A DNA stretch of 64,000 nt from Acanthococcus lagerstroemiae. Its lineage: Eukaryota; Arthropoda; Insecta; Hemiptera; Eriococcidae. Position 1 is the first letter of the stretch, and the number at the start of each line of letters is the position of its first letter. The DNA is taken from the NCBI GenBank assembly GCA_031841125.1, contig CM063113.1:26061312-26125311 (forward strand), given 5' to 3'. The notes below the pieces were generated by a model that was not told the origin of the DNA, did not search any database, and worked only from the letters and a program-made list of their open reading frames with translations. Positions 46,416-59,600 of the stretch are shown here, piece by piece. The translations under genes were made by a program, and so were the position numbers.

Positions 46416-48000
46416 GGATGTATGATAGGTAGTATGGGGAAAATGCGTGCACAGATGACTGGAGGCGATTGTTTGTTTGAAATTCTGTCATCAGTGTTGT
46501 TCACTGCACTTTCCAATCTTCAGTAATTTTGTAAAAATAAACGGTTAGTTATAGTGAGTTGGCGGTATAAAAATGAATGGTTCGTTATGGCGAGTTAGTG
46601 AATAAAAAAATGATAATACCTACCTAATAATAATAATAATAATAAGTCTGGAAGAGAATTCGGTGAATAAAATGTAAGAAAAAAAATTATTTTTTTTAAT
46701 GAGAAACTTCGAATTTATTCAAACTTTGTTCGGAACCAGCGTTACTGAAATGTTCTCCCACGTGGGAGCGTTTCGAAAGGGAGGGTAGGGGAGATGTCTA
46801 CCCCAAATGTTTTTAGCAGTCAACAAGTTTACCCAAAAATATGTTAAAGTCGGCTAAATCAGTAATCAGGAATATAAAAATACAGTCAGTACTTTCAAAA
46901 TCAGTTCTATGCTAAATCACCGACATTATGACAAAGTCTATAAATTAATGACTAGGCTTTAAAAGATTTCCAAGCACATTGAAGGATTATCCAGCCTTGC
47001 ACTGATAAATCAAATAGACACTTTCACAGATATCAACTGCATGGCACGTCGACACCCTCTCTCTGTTCAGCTGACAGATGATGATTCATACAGTCCGGTG
47101 GCCGATTCAGAATCTAAAAATAGGTGCGCCCTGCCGGAGGGGTCATCTCATGCACCCTGGGACAGCTCCAATGTTGAAAAACCATTCATCAAAAATATCA
47201 TTTTATGATTTTTTTGTCATATTCTTAAAAGAACCACACCATGACACACTTGTGACGCCGCATTGTATCTTGGCTAATGGTCAAAAACCGGAGATTCTGG
47301 TTTGATGGATTCCAATTACTATTACATGGAACTAAATCGGCGTTTTCTATTTTTCATAAGCTTATGCACGATATAATGTACGTCTGCGATACATAATTGA
47401 TGAAAGTTAATTTTCTGTGTTCGAGGTACAACACCGAACCTTGGGACAAAAAAGTTAGTCAATTAAAAATGCATTCCTGATGACCTTTGCATTTTTGACC
47501 AGTTCTGACTTAGACTATAGCTGTACCAGTTGCGTTTCGACTGAACGACTCCAAACTTTGTCTGAAAATTCAATTTCAATGGAATGTGTCTCGTGGTACA
47601 ACACTCTTCCCTGTACCAATGCTGTTACTATACTGAATGTATATTTTCAGCAATTTAATCGTCTTAATAGCGGCTAGAAATTACTCTGATTTGCTATTTC
47701 CTAAGAGATCCGTGTCAGTATTTTCACGTTATATCCGGTCTGGAGGACCAATCTTTCTCGTTCCTTCTCAGGTGCTAAAAATAACAGGACCAATTTTTTC
47801 GCCGCGCGTGTAGTAACCCTTTAAATCTGAAACTTTGCCGAGTTGATAACCTAATAACCTTCCTCTATCAATCAATGTATTTGCGACCCAGTTCTCCACA
47901 GCCGCGGACTGGCTTGGCTGGGCGCGACTGGCAATGGTGATGCAAGGGCGCCAAAGGCCCACAATTGCCATTAAGGACCCCCACCCCTCCCAAACTCTAA
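46416..48000. other. Intergenic stretch, nothing recognised
   Basis: Only a short (TAA)n run at about 46623-46645 and a hAT-terminus-like CAGCCGCGGACTGGC near 47896 stand out. The latter may be the 3' end of the element whose transposase relic follows. ORFs here have no recognisable content. Confidence 0.4.
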
Positions 48001-48049
48001 ATAAGAAAGATTCCTACAAAGTTTGAAAATACATAATAGTGAATTTTAT

Positions 48050-49995
48050 TAAAAATTATGTACATAAAAATGAAAATTCTTGATAAGATCTACATTAATG
48101 TTAAAATTTAAAATCATATCTAATCTTTTTAAGCTGGGCGATGAATTCGCTAATTCATCTATTATTTCATTTGAATCTAGATTACTTGCTAAATCAGGTT
48201 CCAAATAAACTACCATCAAAGCAGTCAAGTTGACTTGGTGAATTTCTAGCATGCGTTTTTAATTTTTTCAGTTTTTATTGAACACTTGTTCATAAATAAC
48301 TTGCGTTATTGGAATTGTTAGGATATATCGTAATGCTAAGTATGTACAAGTTATTGAATAAGTTTGACATTGTTGATAACTCCTAGAGAAGATATAATAT
48401 GCAAGAACGGCATGCGGCACAGTTTTGTCGCTCACTATGACTGTATGAGGCAAAAACATTTTCTTCATCATCAGTACTCATGTATTTTTCATCTTCCTCT
48501 CCTTTATCCCTCTCTTCCTGGAATTGGGGTTCGTCAGGGACTAGAAATTCATTCGTCTTGATTTTTTGTACACACTTTTCTTCAATTTTCTGTCAAACCA
48601 TTATAATTTTCAGCAAATTGCTTCAATTCCTCCAGCAACAATAGCCTGCTAAGTCCAGTCACTTTACTTAAATGTGCAAAAGCATTTTCAGGAAATTCGT
48701 CTAGACGTTTGAAATTTTTAATATCTTCAAATCGTGTGGGGTTAAGCCAAGAAAAGTATTTAAGTAGATCTTCGTTTAGTGCAAATCTATCATCAATAAT
48801 GCTCAATACTTCATCAAAGATTGGGTTGAAAATATTGACCCGGTAGTATGAGATCACATCTGTATTCCTTGTCTCATCATTTGCAAGCTCACCATGCATT
48901 CTCTTTTTGACACTTCTCCTTTTTTCACGAAAATCTTCTTCAATATTGACTTCCTCTTCATTTTTAAACACTTCGTCAAATTTGGAAGTTAATTTTTTTG
49001 CATCATCATCCAACTTCATAAAATGTTCGTGATTTCTTTTCTCTTTCAGCCGTTTCCTTAGTGTATCAACTATCCACCATGCTTTCAAGTAATCCAGTGT
49101 AGATGACTGTAAATATTTTGAAGCTGGTGTTGAAACTGAACAAATATCGAGGACTATGAGTGCAGTCAATATGGAGGTGTAAATTTGCACCAATTGTGAA
49201 TGAGTGTTCGAGCAGAAAATTTAGTTTTACTAGAATCACTTTCCTTAGACTCAATTACTGGCAACAAGAATTTAAAAAAAATATGACATAACGGCTTTTC
49301 TCAATATCTATAATTTTGTCAGGTGATTTAAATACTGATGCTAAAGCAACATCTTTACTCCACCACCTGGTAGCTCCAATTTTTCTCAATTTATATAGCT
49401 GATTGTTACCTTGAAGCTCGGATTTTGTAAGCTCTTTCCATATATTCACTCGTATATAGGAGTCATGTAAAAACACCGCACCTTCCTGAATATGACCATA
49501 TAGATTATCTGCTTCCATGCGTACGCTAATGGTATTTGTCATCGCGAGATTCAGAACATGGGCCAAGCAATGAGTATAAACAACATTTGGATCATTTTCA
49601 ATAATTTAATAATTTTAGCTTTTAGCCTTCTGAATTCTCCTCTCATATTTGCAGCGCCATCAAATGAGCACGCTGAAATGTTCGAAATGTCCAAATGAAA
49701 TTTGCTGAAACTTGTTTCAAGACGCTTATATAGAACATCACCAGAGGCGTCGTCAACAGAAACGAAGTCCAATACACGTTCACATACTTTTCCATCTTTT
49801 ACATACCCGGACAGAAACTGCCTGCTGGTCAACCGTTGAAATATTGATGGTACTGTCTACCATTAGACCAAATTTTCCACTTCTTTTCACATCATTAGCA
49901 ATCAAATGCTCTATTTTATCACCAATGATTTGAATTATCTTATTCACAGAAGTTTTTGATGAGAACGTCACAAGAGACCCACGGCCTTTTGACAT
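48050..49995 (-). pseudogene. hAT-family (ZMYM1-like, DUF4371) transposase pseudogene
   Basis: Minus-strand pieces in at least four frames, in order: GKFGLMVDSTINISTVDQQA (first catalytic Asp block), ISACSFDGAANMRGEFRRLK (second block), the HxLNLA-like block, KIGATRWWSKDVAL, a helical insertion (48582-49193), and the C-terminal dimerisation domain near 48270-48420 (LRYILTIPITQVIYEQVF) followed by IHQVNLTALMVVYLEPDLAS. hAT transposases move DNA by cut and paste and leave 8 bp duplications, as in the MITEs of this window. Several frameshifts make it inactive, and the N-terminal zinc finger was not found. Confidence 0.8.
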
Positions 49996-50029
49996 CCTGT
50001 ACTACCTGTTTTCGTCCAAGAAGGAGTGC

Positions 50030-50740
50030 GCCCTGTAATTCGATTTTTATGGCCAGAAAAAAAGTCTACCGCTGATATTCATCGCGGAATAGTGGCTACA
50101 TAATGGCCAAAAATGTAAGATATAAATTTCATTTTCTTATACATGTATATCAGTTTTTTCTTTTTGAGGGCACCGTAACGACCAGGGCGCAACTGGTTCT
50201 CCAGTTGTGTCGTCTTGTTCAAGTTGATGAATGTGATGCGTGTCACGAAAATGAAGCAGCGTACAATCGAGCAACGGTACGCGATCAACTTTTGAGTGAA
50301 ATTTGGCGAATCTAGAAAGGAAATGCTCGATAATGTGATTCAGGTGTTTGGTGATAAAGTTATGAGTCGTTAGTGGCTGTCCCAAAACTCAGCCCGAAAA
50401 AGGCGCGAAAGAGCAAATCCAAATTCAAAACGATGATAATTTGCTTCTGCGATCGCTAAGGGGTGGTTCACAAGGAGTTTGTACCACCTGGGCAGACTGT
50501 AAATCAACAATGTTACGTCAAATTGCTCGAATGGTTACGAAGAAGAGCCGTTAGAGTTCGCCCAGGGGTCGCAAACACGTGGATTCTTCATCCTGACGAT
50601 GCGCCATGTCATCATGCCTTCAACATAACGCAATTCTTCACATTAAAAACCATCCTGATATGTCACCGTATGGCTTTTTTTTCGTTCCCCAGGTCGAACA
50701 AATCGTTGAAGAACACATTTCGAATCAGTAACTGATATCC
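50030..50740 (+). pseudogene. mariner-type transposase relic
   Basis: Near 50055 the frame reads FLWPEKKSTADIHRGIVATY, the helix-turn-helix start. After disrupted sequence, 50463 onward reads VHKEFVPPGQTVNQQCYVKL and then WILHPDDAPCHHAF, the second catalytic block. PYG and FFVPQVE remain from the last block. Stops and shifts break the frame. It directly adjoins the hAT relic, so one may have inserted next to the other. Confidence 0.7.
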
Positions 50741-51299
50741 AAAGGTACTTGACGAGGATACTTCAGAAACTGCCGGCTTAAGTGTCCCAATATTGTCATG
50801 AAAACTGGAAAAGGCGGTGAAATCAGTGTATAGCTGTCCAAGGGAAGTGCGGGGTTTTCGAGAATCTGCACAAGAGAGGAGGGGTATAGTTCGGACCGCA
50901 GCAAAGGCATTCGAAATCAAAAAAATGAGACGGTATAGAGATAGGTACGTGTATTGATGGACCGACAGTTAAAGTAAATCTTGTGAGGGTTAGCATAAAC
51001 TGTGATTGAACTGTAACTGGACTGATGCTCTAATATCCTATCAGGCTGACCAATGGAGGAGAAAGGATAGTGATTGAGGAGAAGAAGAAAAAGGATGTGT
51101 TTTTTGAACAAATGACGAATCGGATGTGCAGGTATGCAGAGACAAAAGACTTTTGTTAAATACTTGCATCGTGCAACGCAGAAACTGACCAAGTAAACAG
51201 TTGTACCCTGTTATCACGGTATTGAAAATTGAAAAATTGAAAATGGTGTATTTCGTTGCCAACTGAGCTAGGCTCGTGTTTAGCAACGGCACTAAATTA

Positions 51300-52140
51300 C
51301 ATTTTTTTTTTTTTTTCTTCCTACAATTTCTTTAGTTAGTGCACTGCTTATTCTTTACAATAATTACACATATTGCGGTTGTTATTAGTCGGACTGTATG
51401 CTGCGCTGTTTTTTGTTTCTGTAATTAGTAGTTGTATTAGTAACTGCATTTCGTATCAAAGTTTTGTAAGTTCTGTTGTTAGTTTGTACTATTTTTTCCC
51501 TATTCTGCTGCTCAAGTTTGTTAAAGTTTTTGAGTCCAGTGTAAATGCTGTTTGTTTTACCGACGTTAGTTTTTATTTTTGGTAATATTACTGTAAATTG
51601 TGTGTTCCTCGTCAGTCTAATGTTAGTTTTTCTGTATTTTGTTAGTAAGTTATGTTTTTTCACGTATTTTATTGCACTTATTTTATGTAGTTTTTCCAAA
51701 GTTAGCGCCTTTGTTTCCTCAAAAAGGTGTACGGAGCTAAATCTTTTTGGTTTTTTGTAAAGTATTTTCAGGAATTTTTTTTGGTTAACTGTAACTGGTT
51801 TTAAATTAGTTTTATAGGCTGTCCCCAGCTTGAGATTCCGTATTGCATTTTTGATTGAACTATCGCTGTGTAAAGTATGCGCTGTACTTCTTGAGAGATT
51901 ATGTTCCTGAATTGAATTGCAATAAAAATAGACTTTAATAGTTTTTTTGCTAAATATTTGCCTTATTGTTTCCAATTTAGATTTTTATCTATTATTATCC
52001 CTAAATATTTCATAGAGTCGACGGTATTTATTTGCTGGCAATTATTGTTTAATTGAAAACATTTATCATTTCTATTACACTGATCTGTATGAACGTTAAT
52101 ATCTACTTCCTCGTTGTTTTTTTTATTTTTTAGTGCAGAT
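51300..52140 (-). pseudogene. 5'-truncated LINE relic (reverse transcriptase C-terminal part)
   Basis: Minus strand: VDSMKYLGIIIDKNLNWK near 52000 is the RT thumb motif common in jockey/I/R1-like elements. After a frame change come NQKKFLKILYKKPKRFSSVH, FEETKALTLEKLHK and PKIKTNVGKTNSIYTGLKNF, a C-terminal region of such LINEs. A poly(T) at 51302-51315 on the plus strand is the expected poly(A) tail. The break near 52140 marks 5' truncation. Confidence 0.7.
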
Positions 52141-52599
52141 TGTACTGATTTAGTTTGTAAACTGAGTGAAAGTTATAGCCGCACGGAATATGGGCCTACA
52201 AAGAAATTTTCGATTTGCGGTCATTGCATTAGTCGGCAAATTTTAGATTCCCTCCCCCCAAATGAAGACGTTTCGGAACGCCTCTGCTCCCACGACTTCT
52301 CGTGATTATTGCTAAGTGTCAGATTGTTTTCAGTTTTTTCTCAACATTTCTGTTCAGAATACATACGTTCTGCCACAATTGTGCGTGTATTTTGTGTCAT
52401 GTGTAAAGTAGCCCCAAAGCCGTTTAACTTTACCAATCGATTTTCAGACGTCATAACTACCGACCCCCGAGCCCAAGGTCATTATTTTTGTAATGGATGT
52501 TTTCCTCACATGGTTCACTTTCCAATGATACCACTATTGATAGCTTTTAATAACATTCGTCCATTTACCCCAGCGAAAAAACTAAAAAACTAGAAAGAA

Positions 52600-53686
52600 A
52601 GAAAATGTGTAAAATCGTCCTAATTTACGGTACGTTAATTGAAACCTCTGCATCCAAACGCAGTTTCCCAACAACTTTTTCATAGATCATGCATAATTTA
52701 TCAAAACTGTATTGTACTAATTAATCATCCACTTGATAACATGGACGTACATATTTGCATCCGTATAATTATTAATCTTCACGTCACTTAGAAAATATCA
52801 GCGACAGGCGAACAATTTCTCTTGCGAGAAACTTGATTAATGGAGCCTTAAAAACCTCAATATCTTCATGTTGTCTTCAAAGCGTTATTAACGCTTTAAT
52901 TTTCCTCCCTTTTTTTCGTTCGGGTGCTGATGATTTAAGAAATATTAATTCACGAACTCTAACGAATCACCACATACTGAACATATTATACGTTGACCCT
53001 GAACTTGGCCATAAAATACTAGTCAGCACTCGCCACATAATAACTGAATCCAGTGTAATACGTAATACTATGTTACCAAAATCAAGATGAAAAGCGCACG
53101 CGATATTTTTATAACCTAATCTACACAGGTACAGGTGTCATAAGTAACATAAAGTACATGATTATCACATGCCTGCGTATCTAGCGCCACAAAGTCCTTT
53201 AGATAATGAGGTCAAACGCATAAATCGAACCCGGAATTTCCGTAAATAAGTGAATAAAGAAATGACTTAATTTTAATCCAATACAGTCTTAAAGTAACGT
53301 TCAATTCTAAAGGACGTGAGGTGTACTGTGTCTCAGAGTGTACCAGTTTCACGAACTACGAGTACTTGGTCTCCCGAAAAATGGACTACCGATTCGGAGA
53401 ACTTGACCCTGGCCTCGCTCATCTGTTTAGCCAAAATAACATCAAATTTCCAGACGATATAATAATGTCATGGCTGGTTTGGTGGCGACGATGCCCGAAA
53501 ATGAAAGGTGAACCGCATCAGGTCGAGTCCATTGTCATATAGTTTTACTTTCAGCACTAATGTAGAGTTTATTTAATCGAAGTTATACTTCGACGTTTTC
53601 ATGCTTAACTATACTTCCCGAATCTTAGCTCATATTTGCAATCGTATCCGTCCGGAGCACATCCCCGAACTCGAAACCCCGACGCG
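52600..53686. other. Upstream region of the CYP4-like gene; nothing recognised
   Basis: It should contain the P450 promoter. No RNA gene, bounded repeat or conserved ORF was found. Confidence 0.4.
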
Positions 53687-56600
53687 ATGTTTGCGCTTGT
53701 ATCTTTAACCATTTTCGTGTTAATTGTGTATTTTTTCTACGTGTTGAATAATGAAGGTGGACGACGAAGGGTGGTCGAATGTGTGAACAAGCTTCACGGT
53801 CCTACTAATGTACCTTTGTTTGGAAGTGCATTGGAGATTATTATTTGCTCGATTCCAGGTAAGTTGTCAATTTTTTGATATTATACATAGAACGAGCTTA
53901 AAATTCGAGTGATAGAGGATATGAAATGCAAACACGGTAGAACTACTGTTAATTGTACCTTAAGTACGGTCAAGTGGGGTAATACCGAACACCGGTGGTA
54001 ATACGGCCGGCTGCATCCGAATTTAGTCCCGGAAGGGTCATGACTAGAGCTAGGAATTTCCGGTTGTAAAAAATTGAAAATTCGGTTTTAAAAATCGCAA
54101 TTTCGGTTTTATTTGGCGCAAATAAAAAATAAACCTTCTTTTATGAAAAAATTTAACGAAAAACGCTTATTAAAGAGCACGATTACGTGTCTTTCAAGAT
54201 TTTGCTTTGCTGGAAGCTGTGTTGTCTGTCAGTGGGAACTCATCCACCCAAACATGACACATACTGCACACTCGCTCACTCATCAGTCGATAAACAGTAC
54301 TCGATTTTTTCTTTCTTTATTTTCGGTTTCTTTGCAACATTACCGTTTTCTTCTTTCCATTTCCTAAAATCTGCTCTTCATTTACTCTCGATTCTGCCCG
54401 TTTTTGGCTGAAATGATCATTTTCAGCTTTTATTACATTTTCGGTTTTTATAAAGGTTTTCGGTATTTTAAACATTCTCGGTTTTTTTGTGTTTTTTTCG
54501 GCAAAATAAAACTTCTTTCCCAGGTCCCTACTACTCTGACATGAACTTCTATTTGATTTTTATCCATCTGCCCTTTACCAAAGTGATTCAACAAAAACCG
54601 AGGAATCCTAGCTCTAGTCATGACGCAGCCGAGTTTAGTCCACACAAATAGCCGAGTTTAGTCTGCGCAAGGGTCGAGTTTAGTCCGTGCAAGTTGTCCA
54701 ATTTAGACTTGTAACTTTATAAGCGCCTGCAAGTAGGCAGTAGGCTATTCTTTCATATACATACTATAGTCGGTTTCACGAAAGGCAAAGTCTGCACAGA
54801 TCGGTGCGTTTGTGTAGTGAATGACGATGCACGTTCACCAGTCACTGTACACTGATAACTCGGGTGTCACTTGTTTCTTTTGTGAAACAGACTATGGTCT
54901 ATGGTGCCGCTAACGCAATGAAGAAGCCATGACTCAGGAAGATTCAGGAATGAGTAATACTGACGATAAGATACAGATGAGTAGTATATGTATTATACAC
55001 CAAGAGTCAAAAGTGAGTGTTTACATGCGAAGGAAAGTTTGCGAATGAGCGTAGTCTTCTATTGTAAGATATGTTTTACAATACATGATCAGAAAGGGAA
55101 AACATTAACCGCAATGTCTTGTCAAAAAAAGCAACGCTAAAAAATTCAACATTATGCATTTTCCCAACCAAAAGGAAACCTACAGTTCCGATAGCAAATA
55201 TCAGGCGTCGTAAATAACATCCTCGGCATTAGTCGGACATTCTCGGCATCCATCGGCATTCCTGGTGTCACCCCGTTATGTCGGTTGATAAACGTGCCTG
55301 CGTGTAAAAATGTGATTACACTGAGGCACGTTTAGTTTACATTAAGGTTATGCTTGTATCTGATTCGTCAATGAAAAATGCTATTTTCCTCTTGCAAAAT
55401 ACTAAAGTAAACATCGTCTTTTTGATCATATTATATTGTAAAAAAATAAAAATAAATACACTGAACATATGTACGTAAACAGACCTGCTCATGGTGTCTT
55501 CTGGATAACGCTAACAGGCTTACAAAACTGCAAGGGACTAAACTCGGACATTGTTGCGAGCTAAACTCGGCCTTTAACGTGGAACTACACTCGGTTTAAA
55601 AAAAGGTCAACGGGACTAAACTCAGAACCGCCCACTCGGCCACTCATGACTTGTTTACTGATACCGATGCTAGCGCTCCTACAGAAGATGTAAGATAATT
55701 CACAGCCATGACGTGAAGAATTGGGCTTTAGGTGACTATCCTGGAAGGTAAGGGGGGCTGAGCTCTTGAATGACTGAGAATCATCATTGATACTAAATTA
55801 TTCTAATGGACCTTGAAATAAGTTTTCCTACGGACTCACTTAAAATGCGGCTATTTTCAAGGAATTACCCTAATACAACCAGAATTCAAAATTAACGTTC
55901 AGTCTCATCCTTTTTCTAAGTCTTGATAATTTCGCGAGATTACAACATACAAAGGGCATCCTGAAACAACAGTCAGTGCCGCTCCTACGGCGGGCTCAGG
56001 CCATTTAGCGGCTAAATAACTATGCACGCGTGAAGTTCAATCAATTACTTACTGACAAAGTGCAGGACAAGGTCTGTACATTAATTTTTCACTTCGCACC
56101 AGCAGTTTGCAAATAGTTAAACAAATTTCGACTGTAAGTTTAAAAAGAAAAAATTAATTCTACATAACAGTTTTTGCATTTACTCAGTATCGCTGTCGAA
56201 AATACTGCTTAAATTCTTCTCAAAATACCGCCCCCCTTGCGGACATATTCTCTCATTCGTTCTGCCCATTTTTGGAATAGAGTCTTCCGAAATTCATCTG
56301 TAGGCACGGCTTTAAAATGCGTTTCAACAGCAGTTCGAGGGGACCTCTGCATCAGTCTTGAACTGGCGACCACATAGACTGTGTTTCAAGTTGGCAAACG
56401 GTCAAAAATCACATGGAGCGAGGTCCGGGCTGTATAGGGGATGCTAAATGACGCGAATCCTCCGTTTCGTCAAAAACTTCATGGTATAGACCGACGTGTG
56501 TGGCCTTGCATTGTCCTGATGCAAGACCCAGAAGTTCTCAAGTGTGGACTTTTTTGAGCAATGCACTTTCGCCACTTCTCCAGTACTGTGCAATAGTACC

Positions 56601-59600
56601 AGCTGTTTATCGTCATTTTAGGCGGAACGAAGTGCTGGTAGACTAGGCCTGAGCAGACGGTAACGGTGGATCACAAAACTTAGCTGTTTTTTCAATTTCA
56701 TCGATTCTTACAGGAGAACACACAACACACTTCCGTTAAACGCAAGCTATACTTAGCCAACTGCACGTAACGAGCTGAGATTTTTACAAGGTATCGAAAA
56801 AACATCAAACTAGACGTTGCAACAGTTGCCAACCTTCCCACTCATGTTACACTTCTGTAGAAGCAGTACTGACATGTCTTTCAGGACGCCCTTTGTATCT
56901 ACTGTGCTCGACTCCTAATGCTTCGCATAAGCCTGCTGCGTTGTAATTTTGTCTAGAGTACTGAGCCACAACTTTTCTGATACAGGTTGTCACTCTTGCA
57001 ATGACCCCCGTCTACCTACTAAGCAGACAACCTACTCCGACAATATGTAGATATGTTTGCATACTCGTACTTTTGAAGAGGCTGAGTTATGGTCAAATTT
57101 TGAAAAGTTGTCTATCTTTGAATTTATTTTTCTTCTCACGACTGGAAGTAAACAGAAAACTGGTACAAGTAGGCAATAGTAGAGGGGAGTTGTGGTAACC
57201 ACAGAAAAAAAATGGTCGGAATCAGTTCAACAGGGTGCTCATAAAATCAATTTTACGAGGGTCATTTCAAAAGTAATGCACAATCATGAATATAAAAAAA
57301 TTTTATTCCGAATCCGGTACAACTCTTTCCCGCCTTTCAGTATAATCCTCCCCTGACTCGATGACCCGCTGCCAACAATTCGGAAGGTTCCAGACTCCGT
57401 CTGCGGCCTGGCTGAAATTGAGCTCTCAGATGCGTCGGGTCACGGCTAGATTGACGTCGTTTAAGTTTGCAAATTTTGATCCCCGCATGGGTTGCTTCAG
57501 TTTATAAAAAAGGTCGAAGTCGCAGGGACTCATGTCGGGTGAGTAAGGAGGGTGGGGAAAGGTTTCCCAGCCGTATGCGTCCAAAACATTGGTCAGAGCG
57601 GAGTGAGGATGGGGCCGCGCGTTGTCGTGCATAGTATCAGAACTCCGTCTTCCAGTAACTGCATGCGCAATTTTCTGATTTGTGACCGTCATTGTGTTTT
57701 TAAAAAATTTGCGTACAGTTTCCCATTAACATTAGTGTCTGTTGGAACCCGGTAGCACGCCAAAATTCCCTCAAAATCGTAGGCCATGATAAGCATCTGT
57801 TTGACTTTTGTTTGTTGACAGCGAAAAGCTCGCGGATCGGCTTCTATGGACATTCTGCCCTCTTTAAATTTCCCAGACCATCTAGAAACTGTGGAATGGT
57901 CCACAGTATCATCACCACGCACTTGTTTCAACGATTCGTAAATTTTAGTACGCGTACGACCGCGAACACTTTTAATTTTAATGTACGATCTTTGACCCGA
58001 TTTCATAGTACGACCTATGGGTTTCGACATGACTTCGAAAATCGATTTCGTGGATATAAAACTGCATCAACACGGGGAACATTACATTACTGCCGTGTAC
58101 ATTCAGGTGACTCGTATTTATCTTTTTCGCGCGCCGATAGAGCGCAGCACTTCAGTGCGCATTACTTTTGAAATGACACTCACAGTACAAATTATATCAG
58201 AAAATTTTCACATTTTTTTCAGTTTCCCGTGAAACTTGCCCTCTTAAGCTACTCTTCTTTTATCCGCAGTAGAATTTCCCATAAAAAAGGTTATTAGAAA
58301 TTTTCTTGTATCTGGATTAGAACTGCTCAAAATGGAGTTAAAGTTATCCCCGTTAAGAATTATTACAATGTAACACAGATGCACAGACCTTATGAATGAC
58401 TTTTGACATTCATAAAGGTGGACACGGCGCCCCGGATGCGGAAAGTGGTAGCGAGGTTTGCCTGCGCGGTGTAAATATGCGAGACAACATCTAGATAATA
58501 ATCATCTTCTTCAGCTACTTTACCACTTCACAGAGTTATATCGTTTATGGATCTTATTCTCCTCCCTCCTTTCATCTATTTACCCGATGTTTGAAATTTA
58601 GGCCTATGCAATTAGGGGAGAGGTTGGCCGGTCGAATTACTGAAATAGTAGCTTTCAGAGCATCTGTATTTTCTTTTATCTGTTTTATTCTTTCCTGTAT
58701 CCTCGTCAATAATTCGCTCCTCGACTGAGGTCTTCCGCTGGAGTACACTATTCTCTTCATTTCACCCCATACAAAAAAATCACATGAAGCATTACAATCG
58801 CGGGCGTATTACTACCAGATCAGAAAGATCAGTATAGTGCGTTTGCCCTCCGTGGATAACTTACTCAACGTCGTAAAACACGTGGCTTTCGGCACAGAGA
58901 AGGAAAACTCAGACGCAACAAAACCGTGGGGAAAGCCACGACAAACTACCCCGACTAACCTGCCCAGTAGAGTCGCACATCAGAAACCGCCACCGCCAAC
59001 GTCCGGCATCGGATATGGCGCCTGAAGAAGAAGATTACATGTCTACGAATGATGTGTGTAAAGGATTTATTCTAAATTCGATTTGTTCTATTCACAACTC
59101 AGGCTCTCCAATAAGAAAATTAATATAATAATAAATTTAAATTAAGTGGTCCAATTCAGATTCATTATATTTTCGGATTATGTGAGTGACAATGGAACAG
59201 ATGATTCTGGTTTGAGCCATTAGCATTTTCCCCGTTCTCTTCTATCATACTTATGAACTTGCTTTGAATACTTTGCCATTGGCTACCCTTCGGTGGTGGT
59301 GTCTTGAAAATTTCTTATAAATAAAGCCAGTTTTCTTTTGGTCAGGCTAATATGAAATTATTAAGCACTTACGTTCGTGTTCTCGTTAAATAATAGACCC
59401 CTTATTTTCAGAACTTCTGAAGAAAAGTATAGGTTTTTCCCAGTTGTACAAGAGTCCGTCAAGAATTTGGATTTTCAATACGCCCATTGTAGCTGTGTTC
59501 AGCCCCGAAGACATACAAGTAAGATCAAGAGCATTATTCATACAGACTGCAAAACCAAACATGCACCCGATTGCTTTGAATTACTATACGCGTGGAATTT

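Noticed and set aside
51373..51760. Plus-strand hydrophobic frames resembling membrane proteins
   Set aside because: They are the antisense of a minus-strand LINE relic; Lys/Asn-rich coding gives Phe/Leu-rich shadows.
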